A DNA stretch of 64,000 nt from Hofstenia miamia (taxonomy: Eukaryota; Xenacoelomorpha; Acoela): positions 582,822 through 646,821 of the forward strand of contig SCFE01000026.1 in assembly GCA_004352715.1 (NCBI GenBank), in the 5' to 3' direction. The position numbers were made by a program, and so were the translations under genes. The notes beneath the pieces were generated by a model. The model ran no database searches, was not told where the DNA came from, and saw nothing but the letters and a program-made list of their open reading frames with translations. This document shows positions 36,001-44,211 of this stretch, piece after piece (the first letter of the stretch is position 1; every line of letters starts with the position of its first letter).

Positions 36001-36845
36001 AGAATGTATATTTCAATAATCTTAAAAAGTATTTTACTTTTATGCCAGGCGTCCCTTTGGGTCCACGTTCACCCTTTACTAATACATCGTTGTTAGCCAT
36101 ACAATCCGGCTTGCATTTCTCACCCTAAAATTCAAACATAACCTTCGAAACGCAATTCAATTAAATACACAATGAAGTTTGATAATTTTATCAAGAAATA
36201 GAAATAAAAGGGAAATATTTCAGACATTTTGCAAAAAATCGATGTTGTTACTTAAAATTACTCACTGTTAATGATAAGATTATAACTATCTTCATATGTA
36301 TAAAATTTTAAACTTTCATTTTGTATATTTGATAAAATTGCAACCCCAACATATTTATACATATATAAACAATATTTCGAGGATGTAAGAGAGCCGGACG
36401 GTAACTGCAGGCTGGGCGGGTCAGCCCATCAGTAAATGAAGTACAGGATTAAGCGCGGTGATCTTTTTTACAGCGTATGTCAAAGCCATTCCATACTAAA
36501 ACTACTGGGCCAAGTTAAACCTTCTTGCTTGAGAAGGTACTTGGGCTGTGGGCAAAAAAAATAACGGCCCGTTTTCTCTCTTGGAATAGTTGTTTTCAGA
36601 TAAGAAATATTTAGCTTGATCTGATTTTAGAAATTTGTAGTATTTATTGAACGTTTGAAATAATTTAATGCTTGTGTAGTAGACCAAATTCTACTTTAAT
36701 TCATTGTTAAAAATGTATGAATAATTTAAAATTTACCTTTCTTGATTTTTGCTGTGGAGCCTGTGATGTCTGCTTAACATATATAATGAATATATTTTAA
36801 AATGATTTTGGTTACCTTTTTGGGTGCTTCTGTTGGTTGGGAGTT
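24851..36845 (-). CDS. Multiplexin (collagen XV/XVIII-type) with endostatin domain, whole gene as seen
   Basis: Multiplexins are secreted basement-membrane collagens whose C-terminal endostatin domain binds heparan sulfate and matrix partners. Eleven minus-strand exons, in transcript order 36816, 36737, 36038, 35963, 34922, 34753, 31748, 29646, 29276, 29136, 26775 and then the last exon at 24851, join in consistent phase (all 0 except the last junction, phase 2). They encode two Gln/Lys-rich linker exons, a cysteine-bearing segment, about 17 Gly-X-Y triplets, a trimerisation domain ending LYVRIDRKWKKVK, a hinge, and endostatin. The last Gly-X-Y exon ends GE and the next begins I, completing the triplet, so those exons may join directly. 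A possible signal-peptide exon lies at 47376-47456. Further exons in gaps cannot be excluded. Confidence 0.85.
25154..25831. mobile_element. hAT-like non-autonomous element with 8-bp target duplication
   Basis: The ends are TAGGTTTCGGCCGTATGCG at the left and, inverted, TAGGCTTCGGCGGTATGCG at the right. Flanks GCATTGAT (25146-25153) and GTATTGAT (25832-25839) form an 8-bp duplication with one mismatch. A 22-bp minisatellite is embedded. Frames inside show no transposase. It lies in the last intron of the multiplexin. Confidence 0.83.
25281..25456. repeat. 22-bp minisatellite, 8 copies
   Basis: Eight near-perfect units built around ATGCTGATTATGCTTTAG, period 22 bp; the last unit has GAAAA in place of GATTA. 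It is internal to the hAT-like element 25154-25831. Confidence 0.93.
26171..26515. mobile_element. hAT-like miniature element (CAGAGATGG ends)
   Basis: The ends are CAGAGATGGCACGGACAGAC and, inverted, CAGAGATGGAGACGTGCCGG. The interior has CGGCCCG/GGGCCCGG words next to the ends. Flanks TTCTGCCA and AGCTGCCA agree at six of eight positions. It lies in the last multiplexin intron. Confidence 0.75.
26775..26875 (-). CDS. Endostatin exon 3
   Basis: Thirty-three codons plus AG. NEPLFSSFRDLVF matches DELLFPSWEALF and PLYSFNG matches RIFSFDG. The exon can end at AG/GTTTTC (26775) or nine nucleotides later at AG/GTTCGT (26766). Both join the G that opens the next exon to give Arg, so the two forms differ by three residues. 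Confidence 0.87.
26966..28552 (+). mobile_element. Tc1-like transposon with IR/DR ends (inactive)
   Basis: Outer inverted repeats start CAGTACTGGAAAAAAGAATT at the left and CAGTGCTGGAAATATGAATT (inverted) at the right, flanked by TA on both sides (26964 and 28553), the Tc1/mariner target duplication. A second, related repeat lies inside each end (about 27159-27180 and 28361-28380, core ATGTATTCGGCCAC), giving the double inverted/direct repeat structure known from Sleeping Beauty-type elements. Length 1587 bp. It sits in the intron between endostatin exons 2 and 3. Confidence 0.88.
27335..28318 (+). pseudogene. Broken Tc1-like DDE transposase
   Basis: The N-terminal helix-turn-helix is visible as GRGYRNIAQLVERPQTTVGD with the GRSKK hook. 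A stop and frameshifts follow, then VAPRKPFLTSKQRLRR, then SDESRFELYSSKRM with the first catalytic Asp. The second acid position reads EQYGPPCYTSKE, lacking the usual Asp. The third is intact in DQSPDLNIIENKW. The gene is about usual length but has several frame breaks and a lost catalytic residue, so it is not functional. Confidence 0.88.
28677..29058. mobile_element. hAT-like miniature element, GAGCC-word family, copy 2 (complete)
   Basis: The element is 382 bp, with CAGACTTGTCAAAGAGCCG at the left and, inverted, CAGACTTGTCAACGAGCCG at the right. Next to each end are several tandem CGGCT words. Flanks ATGCAAAT and CTGCAAAT agree at seven of eight positions. It lies in the intron after endostatin exon 2, about 80 nt from the donor. 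Confidence 0.87.
29136..29231 (-). CDS. Endostatin exon 2
   Basis: Thirty-two codons after TTTAG. GTFRVLMSY matches the GTFRAFLSS strand of endostatin, and VHIVNIK matches VPIVNLK. Donor AAG/GTATCT, phase 0. Confidence 0.9.
29276..29374 (-). CDS. Endostatin exon 1
   Basis: Thirty-three codons. LILAALNKPLN corresponds to the LHLVALNSPLS start of endostatin, and DDACQTQA to the first conserved cysteine (ADFQCFQQA in vertebrates). Donor AAT/GTAAGA. The RGIRG loop of vertebrate endostatin is not conserved. Confidence 0.87.
29646..29753 (-). CDS. Multiplexin hinge exon
   Basis: Thirty-six codons, phase 0, between TTTAG and CCA/GTAAGA. It is rich in acidic and basic residues with no hydrophobic core (LEDFYDDNEKRP to PKKNVKP), as expected of the protease-sensitive hinge between trimerisation and endostatin domains. 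Confidence 0.78.
30225..30702. mobile_element. hAT-like miniature element (CAGAGTTGGAACCGG ends)
   Basis: The ends are CAGAGTTGGAACCGGTCACG and, inverted, CAGAGTTGGAACCGGTTTGC, with further AACCGG/CCGACCGG words next to them. Flanks GCGGTGAT and TTGGTGAT agree at six of eight positions. It lies in the intron between the trimerisation and hinge exons. Confidence 0.8.
31550..31643. repeat. 39-bp tandem repeat, about 2.5 copies
   Basis: GATGCTGATTGGATGA recurs at 31550, 31589 and 31628 with similar spacers. It is intronic in the multiplexin. Confidence 0.85.
31748..31870 (-). CDS. Multiplexin trimerisation-domain exon
   Basis: Forty-one codons between TTTAG and AAG/GTATTA. The order INAGASLRDGQFVIS then LYVRIDRKWKKVK follows the collagen XV/XVIII trimerisation fold, where a glycine-rich turn precedes a short strand and the family ends in LYVRVRNGWKK-like sequence. 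This domain zips three chains together next to the collagen helix. Confidence 0.82.
32074..32917. other. Assembly gap in a TA tract
   Basis: An N run followed by long TA runs up to 33012. It lies between the trimerisation exon and the last Gly-X-Y exon, so a missed multiplexin exon is possible here. Confidence 0.95.
33014..33752. mobile_element. Miniature element (TAGTGCTG ends, AACCGG words)
   Basis: The left end TAGTGCTGTGCGTCC and inverted right end TAGTGCTGGGTCCG enclose about 740 bp with many TTAACCGG and GGTTTTAACC words near both ends. Both flanks are TA repeats, so a duplication cannot be judged. It is probably the same class as the other word-iterated hAT-like elements. Confidence 0.7.
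34082..34478. mobile_element. hAT-like miniature element, GAGCC-word family, copy 3
   Basis: It begins CAGACTTGTCAACGAGG and ends GCTCGTTGACAAGTGATG, with iterated GAGCC words at both sides, and is oriented opposite to copy 2. It lies in the multiplexin intron just downstream of the last Gly-X-Y exon. Confidence 0.85.
34753..34812 (-). CDS. Multiplexin Gly-X-Y exon
   Basis: Sixty nucleotides encode six full triplets plus GE (GRTGKKGMPGSK, GQKGEPGE) between TTTTAG and GAG/GTATAA. The unfinished last triplet is completed by the isoleucine that starts the trimerisation exon. Confidence 0.85.
34922..34948 (-). CDS. Multiplexin Gly-X-Y exon with GC donor
   Basis: Twenty-seven nucleotides encode GRVGNQGPK after a TTTAG acceptor. 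The donor is AAG/GCAAGT, a GC-AG intron with an otherwise strong donor consensus. Confidence 0.8.
35963..35989 (-). CDS. Multiplexin Gly-X-Y exon
   Basis: Twenty-seven nucleotides encode GEKGERGVT, three collagen triplets, between ATTTAG and ACG/GTTAGT. It begins on a glycine codon. Confidence 0.8.
36038..36124 (-). CDS. Multiplexin cysteine-bearing exon opening the collagen region
   Basis: Eighty-seven nucleotides, 29 codons. The exon starts GEKCKPDCMANNDVL, with a Cys-x3-Cys pair that could form interchain disulfides, and then enters Gly-X-Y repeats (GERGPKGTPGIK). The acceptor is TTTTAG and the donor GTAAAA. Starting with a glycine codon is typical of collagen exons. Confidence 0.82.
36737..36772 (-). 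CDS. Multiplexin linker exon 2 (NAGNAG acceptor)
   Basis: Thirty-six nucleotides encode QTSQAPQQKSRK and end at AAG/GTAAAT. The acceptor reads TTAAGCAG, two AGs three bases apart, so the first glutamine may be optional. The composition matches linker exon 1. Confidence 0.6.
36816..36845 (-). CDS. Multiplexin linker exon 1
   Basis: Thirty nucleotides between TTTAG and AAG/GTAACC encode NSQPTEAPKK, a hydrophilic non-collagenous linker, phase 0. It is assigned by splice sites and phase with the exons that follow, not by homology. Confidence 0.6.
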
Positions 36846-37643
36846 CTAAACATAAAAAATATAACGTTAATTGAAAATGCCAACAATTGAAAAAATGAAA
36901 ATATATAATTAGTATTTAAGAAAGGTAAAAAAATTCTTTAAAAATATTACATACACTGGTCTCATGATTTTTGCTACCGCACATTACATATGCATTTCTG
37001 TCATTTAGCAATTAACAAAAATCTTCTCTTGATTAGAGTTGGGTAATTTAGTTTAAAATGTAAATATATCACAATTTCTACATGGAATTTTCCAAAATCC
37101 CAATTTTCATATTTCACTAAATAATAAAGATATTTCTGCAAGCCCCACTAGATAGACCATTTTCATTAGTTAAATTCAGCTTCTAAAACGACGAGTTCTG
37201 ACTTTGAGCACAGTGCGACTGGACGGGTAGTTTATTTACAGAAAATAAAATATATGAGACTAGTTGTTGCTGGAGCTTTATTACCTGAATAATTTTCCCC
37301 ATAACAGGGAAGTACCAATAAATGTGTTCAAATCGCAGGATTCACAGGTTTTCTGCACTTAAAGCAACTATATGCAGGTTTAGAGATGATTACAGTAGTA
37401 TTACAGTTTGTATTTATATTATAAAGGACATCCTAAATATTGTCCAGATGTTACTTTGGTTGCAAGACTGGGATTAATTTAAAAATAATATTTAGTTAGA
37501 ATATTTTTCTGTTCTTTTCAAACACATTAATACCTAAAACTGATGTTCCGTTGAAATACTGTGTAAACAGTATATTGCTATATGAAATCTCTTCATATAT
37601 GGCATCCGGATTAAACAGGATTAAGTCAGGTCAAGTTTGTTGT

Positions 37644-37645
<2 letters not shown>

Positions 37646-37708
<63 letters not shown>
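37646..37708. repeat. TA microsatellite
   Basis: A pure TA run of about 60 bp followed by a short ATA/AAT-rich stretch (about 37715-37730). It lies at the 3' side of the minus-strand retrotransposon and may belong to its tail. Confidence 0.9.
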
Positions 37709-37714
<6 letters not shown>

Positions 37715-39410
37715 TTAATAATAATAATAATTTATATTCTTAATAAAACGCCACACCTTAAAAAATTAATTCTAGTGCACTAAAAGTCCCAAACTAAAAG
37801 TTGAGATCGGTTAATTGATGTATGAAAAGCTCATGTTTAAGTGCTTTCTTGAAAACCATGATAGACGATTCATTCCTTAGGGTTACAGACCAAGAATTAA
37901 ATAATTTGTACCACAAACGCTAAACATATTATCAAAAGAAGCAAGACGAGTCTTGAGAACAACCAGTCACTTGCCAAGTATCGTTCTTTGGAAGGATCCT
38001 CCAAATGAATAGAACTAGATAGGTATGAGGGAGCAAGACCATCAATGCATTTCCACACCATTAAGCATAATTTGTACCTTATGCGAAAGGAAACCTTTAG
38101 CCAGTGAAGTTGATATAGAGCTGGACTAATTTGATCGTATTTCCCTAAGTTAAACACAAATCTCGCACACTGGTTTTGTACATGTTGCAACTTTAGCAGT
38201 AATCTAGATGTGACATCATGCAAACAACCATTCATAAAATCCAATTTAGATAGTACCAATGATCTAACCAAGTTGCTTCTTAGGTCCGTTGATAAGTATT
38301 TCCTTAATCGATACAAATTACAAAGAGTATGATGTAACGCCTTAATAACTTGATGGGCATGAGCAACCATGTCATACTTATTGTCGAGAAAAATTCCAAG
38401 ATTCTTGATTGGTAAGTTAGTGATATTTTGTATCTAATGGAATAATCCGGGGATTTAAGATTATTTTCTTTGTCTTACTACAATTCAAACATTGATATTC
38501 TGTGATAAAAGCTTCTGTAAGTTATCCACAATCGTTACAACACTACTGATAGTTTTGACAATATGATCATTTGAATTAACTCGAATAAGAAATTCAGTGT
38601 CATCCGTATGCATCTAATGTGTCATATTTAAGGTAGTAAAATAGTGACTAATGCATGCATTGTATATAGCAAAAAGTACCGGACCAAGTATTGATCTTTG
38701 CAGCACGCCACATTTTGACATTTTAGATTTTGAACAATAGTCATTCAATTTCATATAACTAGAACTACCAGAAATGTAAGACATCATCCACTTGTGTGCA
38801 ATCCCGGGAATACCGCATTTGCACAAAATGCTTTGCAATAGACCATGATTGAGAAGGTCAAAGGGATCGCTTTAATCGAGTAATACCAACACAACTGCAT
38901 TACTGTCGTCTTTTGCATTTAGAATGTCATCCTTCAATACAAGAATAACTGTCTCCACAGAATGATGTTGTCTATAAACTTTCAAGAAATGAGGCAAATT
39001 TTTTTGTTGAACAGCTTCTTCAATGACCTTGGATATAAAACTAAGATTTACGACTGGACGATAACTAGAGACTTCATTAATTTCAATTTTTTTAGATTTT
39101 GGAATAAGATTTATTTGACTAAAATTTGCCGCTGATGGGAAAATACCAGCAGATAGTGATAAATTGAGAACATGTGTTTTGCAGAAATGCATGACTTTAG
39201 AACATTATCCAACCTCAACCACACAACATTGGTTTCACTGAGAGAATTAGAGATCTAATTTCAAACTCCGTTAAAGGACTAAATCCAATCAGATAGATGA
39301 AGGAGTACGATAACCCTCTAATACTTTATCAAAATTTCTATTCTCCGATATCTTTGATATCATAGTAAGTTTTAAGTTCTTCTGCAGATATAACGCAATC
39401 ATCAGAGGAG

Positions 39411-39412
<2 letters not shown>

Positions 39413-39446
<34 letters not shown>
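39413..39446. repeat. AG microsatellite
   Basis: A pure GA dinucleotide run of about 30 bp next to a gap, inside the retrotransposon remnant. Confidence 0.9.
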
Positions 39447-39448
<2 letters not shown>

Positions 39449-39464
39449 AAGATCATCCAAATAT

Positions 39465-39693
39465 NNNNNNNNNNNNNNNNNNNNNNNNNNNNNNNNNNNN
39501 NNNNNNNNNNNNNNNNNNNNNNNNNNNNNNNNNNNNNNNNNNNNNNNNNNNNNNNNNNNNNNNNNNNNNNNNNNNNNNNNNNNNNNNNNNNNNNNNNNNN
39601 NNNNNNNNNNNNNNNNNNNNNNNNNNNNNNNNNNNNNNNNNNNNNNNNNNNNNNNNNNNNNNNNNNNNNNNNNNNNNNNNNNNNNNNNNNNNN
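39465..39693. other. Assembly gap
   Basis: An N run followed by a poly-G run (39694-39706), inside the retrotransposon remnant. Confidence 0.95.
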
Positions 39694-39869
39694 GGGGGGG
39701 GGGGGGTAAATGACTACACATCATGTTTCGTCATTAGGTCACATTCCATAGGCTCAAAAGAATCAAACTTATTTACTTTCTTTAAAATGTCTCTAAGAAT
39801 GACAGCGATTCCACCAGTTTTCCGAGGACTATTAAGTCAATTAAGCCCTGGCGGGCATAATGCATGAGA

Positions 39870-42661
39870 AATATAATCATCGTTTTGCGGATATATATAT
39901 ATATATATTGTGCGATTTCATAAACTCTGCAGTAACAATCCAGTAAACATAGTTTGAGAATACGTATTTTTCATATTTTATCAGACATTAATAATTCAAA
40001 ATAAAATTCATGGCCAATATCTAGTTAATTTCTTAATTTCGTTTGCTTATATTACATTTAATTTTCGATATTTTTAATGGATATAATTTGAATTTGGAGT
40101 TTCAAAATCAAGGCGTTAATTTGATATTTTGTCTGTATTTATAAGTGCCGTCTATTTGACATTAGTAATCTAAATTTAGACAAGAAGGGGCGTATCGAAC
40201 TGAAAGGAAGCTGAACAATTTTATGTAAAATTTGCAATCGTCTGTAACTGTGCATTTAAACGCTTTGAAAACGATCGGAGAGCATAAAATTAAATCTTTT
40301 ACTTATCGAAGATCAGACAGGCCCAATTATCATTGAAATATTAAAACGGTAAGCCTGTTGAGTTCCAAATCCACAAGAGCTTAAAATCTCAGTTGTATTA
40401 ATATTCTTAGTGATAGGAAAGGCAGAAACTACGAACGCCGCTAATTGACAGATGGATTGTGTGGCCAATCGCAACAGTTTACCAATATGCGCATCGTCTG
40501 CTCAAGCTAGGCCAGTGTCTGGTGGCCTGAGGAACTACATGGTGGTCCGCCGCTAAGATCTCTTATCAAAACTTTGTAAATTAAGTGATTTGCTGTTTGC
40601 CTGCTGCAAAAACTAATCTAAAATCGTGAACAGATTTAGGTAAATGCCTTAATGAGAAGCGATGTGAATAATTTATTTAACGATGTCGTAAGAAAGGTTT
40701 TAAGTAATACTAAACCAACTTTTGCTATTTAAATTAATGTTATAAACTGAGCCATAAACGTGATCAAACGTATCCTATAATCCTAAAAATCAATCGCAAT
40801 GGTAATGTTGCGTATTTACTGATAACAAATTTACTTCGAAATTGCTTAGAACTGTTAATTGCGCTTAAGAAACAGACGATGTTATCATACAAGTACATAA
40901 CCTGTTTCTTCCTTAGTTTATAAAAATCGATCCTGGTGACCTACATACATTTATAGATAAAATATAAAATTGAAATTCGTTAACTTCTTAGTTTTTACCA
41001 ACTCGATAATTACAGAGTTTTTACATTAGAACAGCGGGTACTTCTTGACAATAAATTTTATTCTGATGTTTCAAATGCGAAAAATATTGAGTAGAAACTA
41101 AATTTGTAGTAATAGCAAATTCAATGAGATTATCAACATAATTTGAAGTATGTGTACCAGCTAGGGTTTTTCCTGAATGAATAATGAAGCAAACAAAAAA
41201 GGCTTATAGGTCGTTTTGACCTATTGTCACAGTTCTAGTGTTATATTAAGACAAATTTTTATATTTATAATGAATTGTGTTATTTCCAAAAAGTTTCTTT
41301 GATAATGGGAGTAACTATTTTAATATATTGGTGTCTTCAATTAGAATTGACCAATTGACCACATTTAGGAACATACTGGAACACATGTTGTCCAATACAG
41401 GAACGGAGATGCGGACAGAGGAATAATGGCGGTTGTAGTTATGTGGGAAAGATATCAAAGTCGTTGGGATGAAGCAATGAGGTTAAATATGTCGGAGGGG
41501 CTAAGATGATAATTCAAAATTAAAGTGGCTGACATTTGACAGAACATACATGTCTTGCCTGTCAAATAGGTACAAATTTTAGACACATTTCTGTGCGGGG
41601 GTTCATTGAACCATGGGAAGAGAATAAGTAATAGGACCATAACAGGAAAGGCTAGGATAAAATCAAGTGAGACTATGTATAACTGGGATCAAAAAATCTG
41701 AATCCAAAGAAATTTAGAAGAAATATCAATTGGATAAACTCCATTTTGATAAGAAATTCTAACCTGCGATGCTCTTGGAATAGTTCCAAAGCACATGCTG
41801 CCTTTACTCCAACAATATTTAGGTTTACTCAACGAAATCAAGCATAGCAGTTTAGTTCAATGCAGTTTCCTATATTGGAGAGATGATAGTTCTCCTGCAC
41901 TGTCATTTCTGGCTCAACACATGAAAGCATTCAATTGTGATTGTTAAGAATGCACATTATTTACAGATTTGCAATGAAAACTCAATTGTAATATATTCAT
42001 TCGTCTTTTGCAATACTATTTTGAGGAGGAACACACCACATTTTATACCACTAATTTAATGTCAGTCTCAGTATGAGCCTCAACCTGGTCCTCCTGCTCT
42101 ATATTCGCTGAGTACATACATAATTTATGCCGTTCTATATTAAACATACATATATATTTGAGTGTGAAATCGGATACCCGATTATACCTGATCCGATTTC
42201 GGTGTTCGGCCGGGTAGGGTTTGGGTACAAAGCTTAGATTGATTGATAAAAATGTACGGGTGTTATCCAGAGGTGAAAATAGGCTGATTACACTGAAAAG
42301 TTTTTGTTCACACAACCCAATCCAGAGCATCTATTTCAAAATGTCAGTCTATTTTGTGCACATTTTTAAAGAATCAAATATAGTCGATTTTAAAGAAAAC
42401 GGAATTGAGACCATTTCACTGGAAAAGAACTAGAAAAATCGCTATGAGTTAAAACATGAATAAATAAAGGTATTTTCTTATTAGTAAGGCTTTAAAGTAA
42501 TTCTTTATTCCTTCCGCTTTTAGATTTTTTCGCACACGTTTTAGAACATTTTCGTTTAAAATGCTGACAATTTCTTAAATGGGATACCTTATGATATGGT
42601 TTTTAGCAAAACAAAGCTTTTCATAGATATCCAGGCATTATACAACTTTAACTAAGATGTA

Positions 42662-42692
<31 letters not shown>

Positions 42693-42781
42693 ATTTTCGC
42701 AATTTTTGCTCATTACTTTTTAAATGAATGCTGAAATTTCTTAAGATATTAGTTAATTTATCATTTTAATGCATATGGGGT

Positions 42782-42817
<36 letters not shown>

Positions 42818-43590
42818 GGATTTATACAGTGCAATAGCCTTAATTATGCGGCATTTATGCTATTCAGAGCCTCTATAAATGTGAAAATATTACATTGAGT
42901 TTTTCTATGATAATTTAAAGTTTCTATATTAATTAAATACGGGACAAATAATCTATAATCAGCACTAGCGATGAATACACTGAATACAAGGTATTAGAGT
43001 CGCTTGAAATAATACAGCTTGCTTGACTCATCTTCCTTTAAAATAATTGCAAGTAGCATTCCTAATAAAACCCATCAATTGAAATTTCTTAATCAAAACA
43101 TGGTGGCACTGGTAATGATACAATGTAATGAACAAAAATACATATACAAATTTTAGCACAAAAATTTCAAGCCCATTTTGGTCCTTGAGATGTCCGCCCA
43201 AACCCAGCCCATTCCCATCTCTGGTGTTATCCATCCCTCGATTTAAGAAAGATATAAGACGTTAAGTAATACCAGTTAATGGTTATGTTACAGTATCAGA
43301 AAATGATCTAAGGCGAGATTTTGCGAATCTATATCTACGTTTCAGTCGGATCGGGTTGGGTAGCAAATTTTGGGTCGGGTCAGGTAAGTCGGGTCGTGCT
43401 CGGGATCATGCTAAGCTTATATTGTCGCATATCAAAAATGGTGATAATTTCTAACGGTTGTAGCAGGCAAAAACCTGATTATAAAGAATTTTAATTAACA
43501 ACGAACAGCAATTTTTTAGCATGCATCTGCATAAAAAATCAACTACATTAACTCTAACCCTTAACTCCACATTATATCTTTAAAGATTTA
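39870..43590. other. No gene seen
   Basis: AT-rich DNA with two TA microsatellites (about 42661-42686 and 42784-42811). Clusters of GGGTCGGG/CCCGAC-type words occur at 42170-42230, 43190-43220 and 43340-43410 and are probably ends of further decayed miniature elements. No supported exon. Confidence 0.5.
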
Positions 43591-43591
43591 A

Positions 43592-44207
43592 CCCTATTCC
43601 AGTTGGGGGGGGCAATTTTGCCCCCCCCCTGTCGGAGATTTGTTATAACTTTTTTTAGACCCAATTACACAACTAAATTTTTCGACTCAGTGAACAAAAT
43701 TTATCTATAACCAATCCCTGAAAATTTTGAGTCAAAAGGACCTGTACTTTTTCCTCTGTAAGCATTTTCCGGAGGTCTATTGGCAAAATTTCAGTAAAAA
43801 AATGGTAAAATACCTAGTTTTTTGAGGCTATAGCACAATATTTTTGTTTCTATAAGCTTTCAGACGTAGGTTTTCCAATGTAGTATGTCATAGGTAACAC
43901 AAATCAATGAAACTAATTATGTTATAAGTATCCAATATACATCAAAAAATATGTATAAGATGCTTTTTATGCAATTTTTGTTGCAAAAATGCTAAAATCA
44001 GCTATGCCGACATAAAATGATGACGTCATCACATGACCACGTGACCAAAAACGATGGTACCTTTTTTTTCTTGATGGTAACATGTCATACTACAACCCTA
44101 CAAAGTTTTATCGAATTTTGTTAAGAAATGAGCATTCTAGACAGGGGGGGCAAATTTGCCCCCCCCCAACTGTTTAACGTACATAAAAAAGCCCAACTGG
44201 AATAGGG
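43592..44207. mobile_element. piggyBac-like miniature element with TTAA target
   Basis: Flanked by TTAA on both sides (43588-43591 and 44208-44211). The ends are CCCTATTCCAGTTGGG and, inverted, CCCTATTCCAGTTGGG; piggyBac elements characteristically insert at TTAA and begin CCCT. Inside each end is a long G run facing a C run around CAATTTTG or CAAATTTG, a strong hairpin. 616 bp, no coding capacity. Confidence 0.85.
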
Positions 44208-44211
44208 TTAA

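Larger units (their letters stand above)
37897..39868 (-). pseudogene. CR1/L2-type non-LTR retrotransposon remnant
   Basis: Read on the minus strand: at 39868-39710 an endonuclease piece (RKTGGIAVILRDILKK, FEPMEC); then an AG microsatellite and gap (39465-39693); then reverse transcriptase pieces SSYRPVVNLSFISKVIEE, HSVETVILVLKDD and LVLLD; then GVLQRSILGPVLF and HTDDTEF (a decayed catalytic box); then the C-terminal region QNQCARFVFNLGKYD to LHWLKVSFRIRYKL and APSYLSSSI. Stops and frameshifts interrupt it throughout. It is a dead copy lying upstream of the multiplexin exons. Confidence 0.85.

Noticed and set aside
42043-42330. 95-residue minus-strand frame, and the glutamate-rich end considered as a collagen linker
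   Set aside because: No Gly-X-Y, no splice sites; the start overlaps GGGTACCC repeat words.
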